DNA from: Tolypothrix sp. PCC 7910
Lineage (GTDB): Bacteria; Cyanobacteriota; Cyanobacteriia; Cyanobacteriales; Nostocaceae
NCBI RefSeq assembly: GCF_011769525.1
Contig: NZ_CP050440.1
Location: 2,667,501 to 2,731,500, forward strand
Direction: 5' to 3'
DNA length: 64,000 nucleotides
The position numbers were made by a program, and so were the translations under genes. How positions within the stretch are numbered: position 1 is the first letter of the stretch; each line of letters opens with the position of its first letter. The notes below the pieces were generated by a model. It worked only from the letters and a program-made list of their open reading frames with translations. It ran no database searches and had not been told where the DNA came from. Below are positions 20,293 to 30,255 of the stretch, one piece after another.

Positions 20293-20333
20293 AGAATATT
20301 ATTAATGTGTCGCCAACATGATTTGATTTGCTA

Positions 20334-23300
20334 TTAGTTACACAAAGAGCGATCGCCTTTTTCCACTGCTGTGTTAGTTTTCAAATAGTCCTGCACCAAG
20401 TTACAGCCATAAGCTAGGGGATTGGTTTTGAGAATGCGGGGTAAATTCCAAATAATTAAGGTGTTATCATCACCCCCCGATGCTAAAAAAGTACCATCGC
20501 GGCTGATGGCGATTTTGCGAATGGCGGCGGTATGACCTTTTAAGGTAGTGATTTCTCTGCCATCTAACTGCCAAAGTTTGATGATTCCATCCACACTACC
20601 AGAAGCAATTATTTGGCTATCAGGACTAAATGCTACTCCCCAAATTGCACCGGTATGACCTTTAAATGTATGCAATAACTTACCATTTACTGTCCATAAC
20701 TTCACGGTATTATCACCACTGGCAGTAGCTACCATTTTACTGTCAGGACTAAAAGCCAATCTCCAGACAGATGCAGTATGTCCAACTAAGGTGGTGAGCA
20801 GCTTACCTTCTAATGTCCACAACTTTGCTGTACCATCAGCACTGGCGGTTGCTACCATTTTACCGTCGGGACTAAAAGCAACTTGCCAGATTTCCGCTTT
20901 ATGTCCTCGCAGAACCTGCGATTGAGTGCGATCGCGTTTCCAGATCTGAGCAATCTTTTCCACATTCGCAATCGCGATCGCTTTACCATTAGGACTTAAA
21001 GCCACGCCTGTGATCTTGCCGAGGGTATCTTTGTAAATAGCAACATTATTGTTCCTTCGGGATTCGCCAGTCGCTTGAGACAAAAAACCCGTCTTCAGCA
21101 CTGGCTCACTATTTAGCCACTTGATTTTTACCTGATTATTATCATCAGGAAGCGCAACTAGCTTGCCATCTTCGCTGAATAAAACCTCGAAAATGACATC
21201 TTTTTCCATCAAAGTTTTCAGCAATTTGCCTTCACGGCTCCACAATTTCGCCACGTTTTCGTGACTGGCTGTACCAATAATGGAACTGTCGGCGGTAATA
21301 GCTATTGACCAAATCCCCGCACTATGGGTAATTACACTCTTTTGAAAGGGATTTTGACTCTGCCAGAGTTTCACCAGGTTTTCTGCACCTGCTGAAGCAA
21401 TAAAGCTGCCATCAGGGCTGAAACTCACTCCCCAAATAGAAGCACTATGTCCTTTGAGGGTTTTCAGTTCTGTACCGTCAATATTCCAAAGTTTCATGGT
21501 TTTGTCGAGACTGGCACAGGCAATAGTCTGGCCATCAGGACTAAATGCTACTCCTGCAATCCCAGCTGTATGACCTTGCAGCGTTTTATCCAGGCGATAG
21601 CTGCCATTTCTGCTGTCTCGCCGCCAAAGTTTCACAGTTTTATCTTCACTTGCGGAAGCAATAGTTTGCCCGTCAGGACTAAAAGCTACTCCCTCAACCC
21701 AAGCTGTATGTCCTCGCAAAATTTGTAGCTGCTTGGGGTTTTGCCAACCTGTAGCATCTCGTTGCCAAAGTTTTACTGTCCCGTCTAAATTCGCTGCTGC
21801 CACAGTTTGACCATCGGGACTAAAAGCTACTCCCCAAAATCCCCGTTTGTAGCCTTGAAGTGTTTTTAACAGTTTCCCGTCTTGCTGCCAAAACCTAACT
21901 GTTCTATCCCAACCACCAGAGACAAGGAACTGACCATCAGGACTAAAGGCGACTCCCCAAACTGAAGCAGTATGACCTTTAAATGTTGTAGAAATGTGCC
22001 ACTGGCTATCTGTACCTTGTCGTTTCCACAATTTAATCGTACCATCTTCACTGGCTGAAGCTAGCATCTGACCATCAGGACTAAATTTGACAGATCTAAT
22101 TGCGCCTTGATGACCTGTGAGAGTAGTCAAGGCTGTACCATCACGCCGCCATAATTTGACTGTTTTATCTATACTGCCAGAAGCAATCAAAGAACTATCG
22201 GGACTAATATCTACGGACATTACAGGTGCTTGATGGCCAGAAAAACGATTGTATTCATCAGCGCCATAAACTGCTTGCTCCAATACATCATTCACCTGAT
22301 GCTCAATATCGGCGTTGGGTTTTTCTAGTTTTTGTAGTCTCTGTTGAGCTTTAATTGCAGCGACAAGCGCATCTAATCTGCGATTTGAGGCAAACATTCC
22401 TTCAGAAGCCGATATAAGTGCGCGAATTTCGCTGTTTTTGGCATCAGTTTCACTGTTTTGGGATTGGCAATACAAAATATATATTCCGCATCCCAACATC
22501 ATAGAAATTACTAACTTAATCAACAGACCAATTAACAGCAATCTTTGCACTTTAGCACTTTTTTTCTCCTGTGCTAGTCTGGCTTCTATTTCTTTGGCTC
22601 TAGCTGCTTCTAATGTGATTTGAATTTCCCTTTGTTCGTATTCTTGACTAGCAGCAAAAAATTTATAATCTAAATCGCTCAAACTTTTACCTATTGACCA
22701 GTTTTGAGCATCTTTTAAGGCTTTTCCCCGCAGCAGGCGTGACTCATCTTGATAATTTGATGCTATCCAAGCATTAAAGATTTGCGAGTAAGGACGCAGG
22801 TTGTCTAATTGTCTTTCTACCCATTCCCCATTAAACACATGGCGATAAATGGAATTTTTAATTTTGAGGTAGCCATTAGATTTCTCAACTAAGCCAGATA
22901 ACAATAGTTCTTTTTGTTCTCGACTATCATCAATTGCTACCGGAGGATTACCAGCCTCAGCTTGTAAAACTTGCTGATAAATGCCTAATAACCTGCCAGC
23001 ACGCTGTTCGTTATATAATAGGCGATCGCGAATTGTTCGTAGGTGTTCTGGATCGTCCTTGGCTTTCCATTGTTGGATGATCTGCTTTTTTACCAGTTGC
23101 TCAATCCAATACCCTTCTGTAGCTGGCGGTAAATCAATTTTGTTGTGCGGCGTTTCCTTTGCTATCTGCACAACTAACTGACAAAGTTTTTGTGTTAAAA
23201 AAGGTTGTCCAGCCGTCCAGTCAATAATTTTTTGTAATATTATTTGTGGCTGGCAAACAACTTTTTCTAATCCTTTAAGTAATGGGGTTGCTTCTTCTAG

Positions 23301-23924
23301 TTTAAAACCATATAACTCAATTGCTGTACCAATGTTAAAAGGTGTGCGGCGTTTATCAGCAATCAGATCGGATGGAGTTGCTACCCCAAATATTGCAAAT
23401 GCTAAACGTTGAAATTTTGGGTCGTGAGCACGTTGGTTATAACAATGACGAATCCAGGCAAAAAAGTCACTAACTGGAAAGCTCAAACTTAATAAACTAT
23501 CAATCTCATCAATAAAAATAAATGTGCGTTGACTTTCTTCTGGTGAAAGTAAAATATCTTCAACAAATTGATTTAGTTTCTGTACAGGTGAAAGACCTGC
23601 TTGCATTTCCCACCATTCTTTAAAATTGATTTTCTCAGCTAAATTTAAACCATAAAAAAGGCAAATAATGATTCCTTTATACCATTGTTCAGTCGTGGTA
23701 TCTTCACTACCCAAACGTGTGACATCTATATAAACGCAGCTATGACCTTCTTCGATCAAATGGTCTTTTGTGCGATGCAACAGAGATGATTTACCCATTT
23801 GGCGGGAATTAAAGATATAACAAAAATCACCAGCCTTTAAGCTGGTATAAAGCTGTTCGTCTGCCTGACGAATAACGTAGCTTGGATCGTTACTTGGCAA
23901 ACTACCGCCAACTTGGTATTTCAT
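20334..23924 (-). CDS. AAA-like ATPase with membrane segment and 14 WD40 repeats
   Basis: A 1196-residue multidomain protein. The N-terminal AAA-like domain (about 15-370) has a P-loop NSRQMGKSSLL and a Walker-B-like FIFIDEIDSLL. A coiled region with a hydrophobic segment (about 455-480, LLLIGLLIKLVISMMLG) probably anchors it in the membrane. From about residue 560 I count 14 WD40 repeats ending mostly in VKLW, with GH...FSPDG cores; repeats 9 and 10 are degenerate. Fourteen blades suggest two seven-bladed propellers. Such proteins are thought to be STAND-like signalling or scaffold ATPases; the ligand is unknown. The 711-bp upstream region carries iteron copy 2. Confidence 0.93.
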   Translation of the reverse strand: MKYQVGGSLPSNDPSYVIRQADEQLYTSLKAGDFCYIFNSRQMGKSSLLHRTKDHLIEEGHSCVYIDVTRLGSEDTTTEQWYKGIIICLFYGLNLAEKINFKEWWEMQAGLSPVQKLNQFVEDILLSPEESQRTFIFIDEIDSLLSLSFPVSDFFAWIRHCYNQRAHDPKFQRLAFAIFGVATPSDLIADKRRTPFNIGTAIELYGFKLEEATPLLKGLEKVVCQPQIILQKIIDWTAGQPFLTQKLCQLVVQIAKETPHNKIDLPPATEGYWIEQLVKKQIIQQWKAKDDPEHLRTIRDRLLYNEQRAGRLLGIYQQVLQAEAGNPPVAIDDSREQKELLLSGLVEKSNGYLKIKNSIYRHVFNGEWVERQLDNLRPYSQIFNAWIASNYQDESRLLRGKALKDAQNWSIGKSLSDLDYKFFAASQEYEQREIQITLEAARAKEIEARLAQEKKSAKVQRLLLIGLLIKLVISMMLGCGIYILYCQSQNSETDAKNSEIRALISASEGMFASNRRLDALVAAIKAQQRLQKLEKPNADIEHQVNDVLEQAVYGADEYNRFSGHQAPVMSVDISPDSSLIASGSIDKTVKLWRRDGTALTTLTGHQGAIRSVKFSPDGQMLASASEDGTIKLWKRQGTDSQWHISTTFKGHTASVWGVAFSPDGQFLVSGGWDRTVRFWQQDGKLLKTLQGYKRGFWGVAFSPDGQTVAAANLDGTVKLWQRDATGWQNPKQLQILRGHTAWVEGVAFSPDGQTIASASEDKTVKLWRRDSRNGSYRLDKTLQGHTAGIAGVAFSPDGQTIACASLDKTMKLWNIDGTELKTLKGHSASIWGVSFSPDGSFIASAGAENLVKLWQSQNPFQKSVITHSAGIWSIAITADSSIIGTASHENVAKLWSREGKLLKTLMEKDVIFEVLFSEDGKLVALPDDNNQVKIKWLNSEPVLKTGFLSQATGESRRNNNVAIYKDTLGKITGVALSPNGKAIAIANVEKIAQIWKRDRTQSQVLRGHKAEIWQVAFSPDGKMVATASADGTAKLWTLEGKLLTTLVGHTASVWRLAFSPDSKMVATASGDNTVKLWTVNGKLLHTFKGHTGAIWGVAFSPDSQIIASGSVDGIIKLWQLDGREITTLKGHTAAIRKIAISRDGTFLASGGDDNTLIIWNLPRILKTNPLAYGCNLVQDYLKTNTAVEKGDRSLCN

Positions 23925-24635
23925 ATCATATACATATTTTATCTTAAATATTAATGTTTTATGTCAGATATGCAATCTCACATAGAGAGAGTAACACAAC
24001 TTTTGGTTACTTGTAGATAACTTTTCGCGAATCCAATACCTGTACTTTACGCCTGTTTGCTATCCACTAGTCAAGAACTGACAATTACACATTGTTGATT
24101 TATTGTCAGTTGCGGTAGCTACTATGTAACTTTACAATTTTCCAATTTGATATCTTAACTGTCTTAAATTTCTGCTAAATTTTTAGCTTAAATAGCTTAA
24201 CTGTCCTTGTATTTTGGCAGCAGAAATAAGATTATAGTTACATGATTTGCCTACAGCTAATTAGCTGACATTTAGCAATTTAGTAAGTTGACAAAATTAT
24301 TATTTAGCTGTTTCCATAGACTCGGCATCTTGAAAAAGCTGAAGATATAGACTACTAAAAATACAGAGTCGGCAATATCAATCCAAAATCCAAAATTAAT
24401 AGATCTGGTAGCATCTATGTTTTTATAGTTTGCATCTTTCCTAAATTTTAGTGAATTGGTATACCTGAGAGATTGTCAATCTCAGATTGCTTTTCATAAA
24501 ATAGATAAGAGCAAAACTATCGTCAGCGATCAATGTGTAGCTCGAAAATTTCGGACTACACATTTGCAAAAGCCAAGATGATTTCAAAAACAAGTAGATT
24601 TACAAACCAAAAATCTGCTTGATTATGAAATTTGC
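23925..24635. other. Intergenic region between two AAA-like genes
   Basis: No gene is supported. It contains iteron copy 2 (about 24154-24214); the rest is AT-rich. It is the upstream region of the WD40 gene and the downstream region of the HTH/AAA-like gene. Confidence 0.7.
24154..24214 (+). promoter_or_regulatory. 9-bp iteron element, copy 2
   Basis: An upstream half CTTAACTGTCTTAAAT is followed after a short spacer by CTTAAATAG, then CTTAACTGT, then CCTTGTATT. The layout (two 9-mers, spacer, three 9-mers) is shared with copies 3, 4 and 5. Confidence 0.6.
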
Positions 24636-26003
24636 TTACGCACTTGTAGCTAACTGCTTGGCAAAATAATTGCGGTAGAGTTCACAACGCGGTACGATGC
24701 GATCGCCTTCAAAAGAAATTAATCCTAAACTTTCAAGTTTGTACGCATATACAGGGTCAAGAATTATACCTTTTTGTGCTGTGACTAACTCAGCATAAAT
24801 CTGAATCAGACCAGGATTGGCTTGCAGATTTACCCAATGTTGCCATAAATGATAACGGTAAATCCCACCGTTGGCGATCGCTTCAGCTATCAACTCATTT
24901 AAAGTCATACTTCCAGAAAGAAGATTAAACAAGGCTAGTTGTAGCAGTCCAGGGTGACCTCCTACCAAAGACATCAACTGCTTGAGTTCTTGGCTGGTCA
25001 ATTCTATACCGTATCGCCTAGCTAATTCTTCTACCTGCTGCACAGTAAATTCCCTAAGACGAATCGGTAATCCGATATTAAATGGAGAATGGTTAATATC
25101 TAAAGAAATGTACTGTTCTGTTGAGTAAACCACCACTAATCTCAATTTTCGCCAATGCTTACTTTGTCTTGCTTCATCGCACCAAGAACGCAATAAAGCA
25201 AAAAACTCCCGACCAAGCTGAGGATACTCAAAAAAGCGGTCAACTTCACTCAACACCAAAACTATTGGATTTTCACTCTGTTTTAGTAAATAATTTTGTA
25301 TATATAAACTACAACTTAATTTACAACCAATCTCATCATCCCATTTGTCATCAAGGTTGGTATCTGCGCCTAATTGTGTAGCTATTTGTAGACAAAGACA
25401 ACGCAACAACCTATTTAAGTCAGTTAAACACTGCTCATCAAGTTGGTCACAATTGATATTGACAGTATGGTATCCTTGCTTTTGAGCAAAGGCTAGCAGA
25501 CGCACTACCAAAGAGGTTTTCCCCATTTGTCTGGGCGAACGAATCCTGATTACACAACCACTTTGAGTAACTTCTCGATATACTTGTTCTTCTATAGGTG
25601 GACGTTCAATATATAAAGGAGAATCTAGGGGTACTGGTCTATCTGGATATGGCCAATAATTTTGTTCTTTTAGATGAGAACTCTCTGATAAAAGTTCTGA
25701 GATTTCTGCTTGATTTTCCTCCTCATCTTGTATAAAGCTATAATATTCATCCTGGAGGTCTAAATCAAAGGCATTAAAACATAATTTTAAAGTTTTTTGA
25801 TCTACACCTTTACTTAAAGACCACAAACGGCTAATAGTTCTAGGAGAAATATTGGTACGTTGCGAGAGTTTCTCTAGAGTAAAGCGATCCCCTTGATTTT
25901 CTACTATCTCACTAGAAATAATTGCTTCTTGTAATTGCTTGAGTCCCTTGGGAGTTAATACAACTCCTCTTTTTCTCTTAGTTCTATTTTGCTTCAATTC
26001 CAT
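24636..26003 (-). CDS. HTH-containing AAA-like ATPase
   Basis: About 455 residues if translation starts at the ATG at 26003; a TTG at 26036 would add 11. The first ~90 residues are basic and helical (LTPKGLKQLQEA, then LEKLSQRTNISPRTISRLWS) and look like a helix-turn-helix DNA-binding region. An AAA-like domain follows: P-loop SPRQMGKTSLV near 160 and a Walker-B-like VLVLSEVDRFF near 245. It shares the RQMGK(S/T)SL P-loop and overall build with the neighbouring WD40 protein but has no propeller. It may be a STAND-type transcription regulator. A perfect 17-bp inverted repeat lies about 145 bp upstream. Confidence 0.88.
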   Translation of the reverse strand: MELKQNRTKRKRGVVLTPKGLKQLQEAIISSEIVENQGDRFTLEKLSQRTNISPRTISRLWSLSKGVDQKTLKLCFNAFDLDLQDEYYSFIQDEEENQAEISELLSESSHLKEQNYWPYPDRPVPLDSPLYIERPPIEEQVYREVTQSGCVIRIRSPRQMGKTSLVVRLLAFAQKQGYHTVNINCDQLDEQCLTDLNRLLRCLCLQIATQLGADTNLDDKWDDEIGCKLSCSLYIQNYLLKQSENPIVLVLSEVDRFFEYPQLGREFFALLRSWCDEARQSKHWRKLRLVVVYSTEQYISLDINHSPFNIGLPIRLREFTVQQVEELARRYGIELTSQELKQLMSLVGGHPGLLQLALFNLLSGSMTLNELIAEAIANGGIYRYHLWQHWVNLQANPGLIQIYAELVTAQKGIILDPVYAYKLESLGLISFEGDRIVPRCELYRNYFAKQLATSA

Positions 26004-26147
26004 AGGTTGTGTACCAGAAGTTTTTGCCAAATACAAAATCTACTTGCTAAAGTAGCAATTAAGCTAAATTTTGCGAGCATTCAAGGAACACCAGTTTATT
26101 ATAATCCAATATACGTGCTAGGTATTTGGTATTTATAACGCTCATAT

Positions 26148-26192
26148 TAGGCAATAGTTATACAATTTTTTTTACTGTATAACTATTGCCTA
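26148..26192. promoter_or_regulatory. Perfect 17-bp inverted repeat with T-rich loop
   Basis: The left arm TAGGCAATAGTTATACA (26148-26164) is exactly complementary to the right arm (26176-26192). The 11-nt loop contains eight T. It lies 145 bp upstream of the HTH/AAA-like ATG. It could be a dimeric-regulator operator, a stable 5' UTR hairpin or the end of a small element; no T-tract follows the stem. Confidence 0.7.
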
Positions 26193-26738
26193 GGCTTGGG
26201 TTTAATTAATTAAACTGAGTATTAACATAATACTATACGCTTAATATTAATTAATAAGTAGGTAGAGAATATTCAATTTTGAATATTTTATAGGTCTTTA
26301 TTGAAGTAAATACACATAAAAATCTAGCTATAGCAGTACGCACAATTGTAATTTCGGTTTGTGCTAATATAAGAACTTTAAAGTACTAAAATTAAATTAT
26401 CTATCTTAAGATAGATGTAACATATAAAATTTATAATTAGCTATAAATTTTTAATAAAAACCCAACCATCTTGGTAAACTATCAAAATGATGTATTAGAT
26501 TTGGTGAAACAAACCCCTGATAAACACTGATAAATTTTGGTAAAAAGATTTGTGTTAATGCACCAAATTAGCTGTGTCAGTGTACCACTTAAGATTTACC
26601 TGATAAATGCTCTCTGAATACATTAAAAATGTAAATTTTGAAAAATTAACTAGGAATAATATAATTAAGTGAGTGTCAGGAAATTTAAATATTAATCATT
26701 TTAAATTATATTTTTTAAGAGTTGAATTGTGCAAAATC

Positions 26739-26803
26739 TGCTAACTGTCTTATCTGTCTACTAGCTGATTTGCTTAAATATCTTATCTTTCCTTGTACTA
26801 TCT
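26739..26803 (+). promoter_or_regulatory. 9-bp iteron element, copy 3
   Basis: CTAACTGT and CTTATCTGT, then a spacer, then CTTAAATAT, CTTATCTTT and CCTTGTACT, followed by ATCTTGAACTGGATACTAT. The tail ATCTnGAACTG is shared with copy 5. It lies about 330 bp upstream of the chorismate lyase-like start. Confidence 0.65.
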
Positions 26804-27133
26804 TGAACTGGATACTATACTGAAATAACAATGATCGCAGAAAATTAAGATAAGCGATCGCATTCCTAGGAGGAACGCAAACATCACTGCAACTTTCTGT
26901 ACCTGAATGATACAAGGCAATTTTTCCTCAATTTAAGAATTTGTTTGTATGTTGCAGACATATAGTAGACTGATCGTTAACAAATATATGGCGATAGCAT
27001 TTCCTATCAGCTTAATTGTAGTTATCTGACTATAAATTTTTTGGGCATACAACTCATATTTATCAGTCCCGAATTGCTAAATTTGGGTTTTAACCTCTAC
27101 ATAACTATTAGTTTTATATTTTTCATAAATTCA

Positions 27134-27739
27134 ATGACTGCAAAAATTTTTCAAGACACAGGATGGCACTATTTAACTCCTATTTGGCAAGGAGAAAGGG
27201 AAATAATTCAACAAGGTTTACCCCATAATAAGTTGGCTCCAACTTGGCAAATTCTACTGTTGGGAGATGGCTCACCAACCAGACATCTACAACTCCTCAC
27301 AGGTGAAAGAACAGAAGTAGATTTAATTGAGATGTCTAACGTAGGTATGGACTTGGACAATGCGCCAGAAGCAATCCAATTACTACCAGGGCCAAGAGTC
27401 CGGCGACAAGTATGGTTACGTACTGCTTCTGGACAGCGCTTAGCCTATGCAACTTCTTGGTGGCCAGCCAATTATGTCGATAAGCATTTGCAAAACCGAA
27501 AGATCCCAATTTGGTCTAGTTTATCTGGCCGACGTACAGAGTTGTATAGAGAAATTTGGGGAATTCATTATGGTAAATCGGCTTTTTTAGAATCAGCTTT
27601 TAATCACACAGGAGCTTTTTGGGGACGTTATTACTTATTTTGGCATCAAGGAAAACCTCTAACACTAATTTATGAAGTTTTCTCACCCTACTTAAAAAAG
27701 TACTTAGGCTCTGAGAGTATTGCTTCTCCATACATTTAA
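27134..27739 (+). CDS. Chorismate lyase-like protein (DUF98 family)
   Basis: 201 residues from the internal ATG at 27134 (MTAKIFQDTGWHYLTPIW). The 31 residues before it in the open frame are hydrophobic and AT-rich and unlikely to be translated. The central RRQVWLRTASGQRLAYATSWW and the later ELYREIWGIHYG match the DUF98 family. Its cyanobacterial member (sll1797 in Synechocystis) releases pyruvate from chorismate to give 4-hydroxybenzoate for plastoquinone. Whether this copy is the housekeeping enzyme or a paralogue cannot be told here. Confidence 0.85.
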   Translation: MTAKIFQDTGWHYLTPIWQGEREIIQQGLPHNKLAPTWQILLLGDGSPTRHLQLLTGERTEVDLIEMSNVGMDLDNAPEAIQLLPGPRVRRQVWLRTASGQRLAYATSWWPANYVDKHLQNRKIPIWSSLSGRRTELYREIWGIHYGKSAFLESAFNHTGAFWGRYYLFWHQGKPLTLIYEVFSPYLKKYLGSESIASPYI

Positions 27740-27845
27740 AAGTATGATTTTTATCTTAAAAAATTATTGTTGTTATTGCTGAAAGTAGCGTTACAAGTTC
27801 AAAAGGTAATTATTCTTGATGCAATTTTGAACATTAAAAATATAT

Positions 27846-29177
27846 ATGGAACCAGAATTTAACTTTTTCCAGCACTGGTATCCTCTGTCGCCAGTCGAAG
27901 ACTTAGATCCTCAGCGACCAACAGCAGTGAAACTTTTGGGGTTGCATTTAGTCATCTGGAAACCCAAATCATCTGAAACATTCCAAGTATTTTTAGATCA
28001 ATGTCCCCACCGCCTTGCTCCCCTAAGTGAAGGTCGCATCGATGAACAAACGGGGAATTTAATGTGTAGCTATCATGGTTGGCAATTTGATCGCCAAGGA
28101 ATTTGTACTCATGTTCCCCAAGCCGAAAATCTTGAACTTGTGATCAAGAATCAAAAAAAACTCTGTGCTACAGCACTACCAGTTCGTCAGCAACAAGATT
28201 TACTCTGGGTTTGGCCAGATACCAAATCAAACGAACAAGCTGCTAATACACCCTTACCTCTATCACCCAAAGTAGACGTAAGCAAAGGCTTTGTTTGGAC
28301 TTCTTATGTTCGTGATTTAGAGTATGACTGGCAAACTCTTATAGAAAATGTGGCAGATCCCAGTCATGTTCCTTTTTCTCATCATGGCGTACAGGGCGAT
28401 CGCAAAAAAGCAAGACCGATTGCATTTAAAATTGTGCAGTCAACTCCCAATTTGATTGAAGTGACTACAGAAGGACGTTTACAAAGAACAATCACTTTTG
28501 AACCACCTTGTCGCTTGGAATATACATTCAGTTTTGGCGATGACAGCAAACGGTTTGGATTTGTCAGCTACTGTATACCTGTGTCTCCAGGTAAGTCGAG
28601 AATTGTCATTCAATTTGCGCGTAACTTTGGCAAAACACTTTATCGCCTCATACCCCGTTGGTGGGATCATATCAGCGATCGCAATCTGGTTATTGATGGC
28701 GATATGGTTCTTCTAAAGCAACAAGAGTATTTTCTCCAACAAAGACAATTTACTGAAAGCTGGAAAACTGCCTATCAGCTACCTACAAGTGCAGACCGTT
28801 TAATAATTGAGTTTAGGAATTGGTTTGATCGCTATTGTCATGGACAGTTACCTTGGAGCCAACTAGAAATCAATGTTCCAGCACAAAGAAATCTCGCTAA
28901 TAATCGGCAACAAATCCTTGATCGCTATACACAACATACCCAACATTGTCGTAGCTGTCGAGAAGCACTTGTAGTTGTGCAACGCTTGCAAGCAGCGCTT
29001 TTAATCTACTTTGCTCTTACTATTTGCGCTGTTGCTCTCCTTCCCGATAAATTACAATTTCAGCTGGGTTTACCCTTAATTTTGATGGCATTATTAGGTT
29101 TAGGTGCTTACGCTTGGCTGAAATTCTGGCTGCGTCCCAGATTTTACTTTGTGGACTACATCCATGCAGACAGATAA
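27846..29177 (+). CDS. Rieske non-haem iron oxygenase, PaO/Tic55-like
   Basis: 443 residues. The Rieske cluster is formed by CPH (Cys53, His55) and CSYH (Cys74, His77). The mononuclear iron site is in ENVADPSHVPFSHHG at about 178-192. A CxxC (HCRSCR, near 378) and two C-terminal membrane helices (about 388-430) follow, the layout of the pheophorbide a oxygenase / PTC52 / Tic55 group. It probably oxidises a tetrapyrrole or other lipophilic substrate at the membrane. It lies 106 bp after the chorismate lyase-like gene, same strand, so may be co-transcribed. Confidence 0.9.
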   Translation: MEPEFNFFQHWYPLSPVEDLDPQRPTAVKLLGLHLVIWKPKSSETFQVFLDQCPHRLAPLSEGRIDEQTGNLMCSYHGWQFDRQGICTHVPQAENLELVIKNQKKLCATALPVRQQQDLLWVWPDTKSNEQAANTPLPLSPKVDVSKGFVWTSYVRDLEYDWQTLIENVADPSHVPFSHHGVQGDRKKARPIAFKIVQSTPNLIEVTTEGRLQRTITFEPPCRLEYTFSFGDDSKRFGFVSYCIPVSPGKSRIVIQFARNFGKTLYRLIPRWWDHISDRNLVIDGDMVLLKQQEYFLQQRQFTESWKTAYQLPTSADRLIIEFRNWFDRYCHGQLPWSQLEINVPAQRNLANNRQQILDRYTQHTQHCRSCREALVVVQRLQAALLIYFALTICAVALLPDKLQFQLGLPLILMALLGLGAYAWLKFWLRPRFYFVDYIHADR

Positions 29178-29388
29178 TGGTAACTGTCAGACCGCTAATA
29201 ATGCCATTTTTCGGGGACGATGGAAACAGCTTTGAAATTAATTCCCACGTTTCTTTTGTCAATCAGACCCTGCTCTTTGCAAATGTCTGTATACACCTAG
29301 TGAGCTTTTTAATACCACTTTAAAAAAAGTAAAAATACATATCTTTGTAATTCTATAGATAATTGGTGAATTGCAAAGATTTTTTAAT

Positions 29389-29404
29389 AGCTATGATCAT
29401 AGCT
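29389..29404. promoter_or_regulatory. 16-bp perfect palindrome AGCTATGATCATAGCT
   Basis: Self-complementary over 16 bp and centred on TGATCA, upstream of iteron copy 4 and the TerB-like gene. It could be an operator for a dimeric regulator. Confidence 0.45.
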
Positions 29405-29424
29405 TTCTACCTTGAAAACATTTT

Positions 29425-29474
29425 CTTAACTGTCTCAAGAATTTGCTTAAATGCCTTAACTGTCCTTGTATTCT
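29425..29474 (+). promoter_or_regulatory. 9-bp iteron element, copy 4
   Basis: CTTAACTGTCTCAAG, a spacer, then CTTAAATGC, CTTAACTGT and CCTTGTATT. It is about 170 bp upstream of the TerB-like start, in the same orientation. Confidence 0.65.
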
Positions 29475-29642
29475 CTCTGTGATGCTGAGAATATTCAAAG
29501 AAGTATATACCCAATAGTAATACCTCAGTAATTAGATGAGGTTTCTTAAGGGTAAACATTGAGTAGAACGCTGAATAACACTTTCATTTATAAATCGCTT
29601 CTACTAAATAGTAAATTGTCGAAAAAATTAAAGAGGTAACTA

Positions 29643-30134
29643 ATGAGCGCAGTTCAAGAAGTACTACCTGCTTCAGAGTTTCTAAAACAAAACTTAGGTA
29701 TTTCTGCAATTCCGGTTGAAGCATACCTTAACTACGGATATGCACTACTAGCTATTGCTGGAGCAGATGGAAAGGTTTCAGAAGCTGAATTAAATTGGTT
29801 AGTCAATCATCAGCGATTGGCTGGCGCTCCCGAAGAGGTAATAGAGAAATATAAATCCTTTGATTACAAAAATGCTGATTTAGAACAGTTATTAAGCAAA
29901 ATTTCAGTTGATGTTTCTACTTGGTCAAAATCAAGGTCACTGTTATATCATGCAATTCAAATGGCTAGTGCAGATGATGATTACTCAGTTGAAGAACAAA
30001 AAGCTGTAAAAAAAGCAGCAAAACTATTAAAAGTTGAAGATGATATTGCGCTTGCTATTAGTAGATTAGTACAAACAGAAGAGGCAGTGACTGCATTACG
30101 CAAAGCACTATTACAAACTGATGTTTTAGCTTAA
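29643..30134 (+). CDS. TerB-like protein
   Basis: 163 residues, mainly helical and acidic, preceded by AGAGGT 6 nt before the ATG. The pattern AIAGADGKVSEAELNWL and a second SADDDYSVEEQKAVKKAAKLL resemble the TerB fold, in which paired acidic segments bind a metal. TerB proteins are linked to tellurite resistance and membrane stress, but no other ter gene is near, so only the fold is claimed. Confidence 0.75.
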   Translation: MSAVQEVLPASEFLKQNLGISAIPVEAYLNYGYALLAIAGADGKVSEAELNWLVNHQRLAGAPEEVIEKYKSFDYKNADLEQLLSKISVDVSTWSKSRSLLYHAIQMASADDDYSVEEQKAVKKAAKLLKVEDDIALAISRLVQTEEAVTALRKALLQTDVLA

Positions 30135-30255
30135 TTAAAATGCTTTGTGTTACTCAAAAATTTTAGTATTTTAGGGGAATTTCAGTTAGCTAATAGGGTG
30201 TTATCGCTTAGTCCTAAACTATAAGCTAACTGAAGCTAGACAAATATAAGCAACC

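Larger units (their letters stand above)
19623..20333. other. Intergenic region upstream of the NRPS operon
   Basis: No convincing gene is present. The region holds a minus-oriented CTTAA-rich iteron array (about 19821-19886), a plus-oriented copy of the same element (19973-20000) and a dispersed palindrome (20268-20292). The NRPS operon promoter presumably lies next to the array. Confidence 0.7.
26037..27133. other. Long intergenic region between divergent genes
   Basis: No credible CDS is present. It holds a perfect 17-bp inverted repeat (26148-26192) near the HTH/AAA-like gene and iteron copy 3 (26739-26803) nearer the chorismate lyase gene. The rest is AT-rich. Confidence 0.7.
29178..29642. 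other. Intergenic region with palindrome and iteron copy 4
   Basis: There is no supported gene. A 16-bp perfect palindrome lies at 29389-29404, and iteron copy 4 starts 20 bp after it. The following ~160 bp should carry the TerB-like promoter. Confidence 0.65.

Noticed and set aside
26715-26915. 66-aa minus ORF
   Set aside because: It overlaps iteron copy 3 and a HIP1 site; composition looks non-coding.
27041-27133. N-terminal extension of the chorismate lyase-like protein as a signal anchor
   Set aside because: The 31 extra residues come from AT-rich leader DNA; the family starts at MTAKIF, where homology begins.
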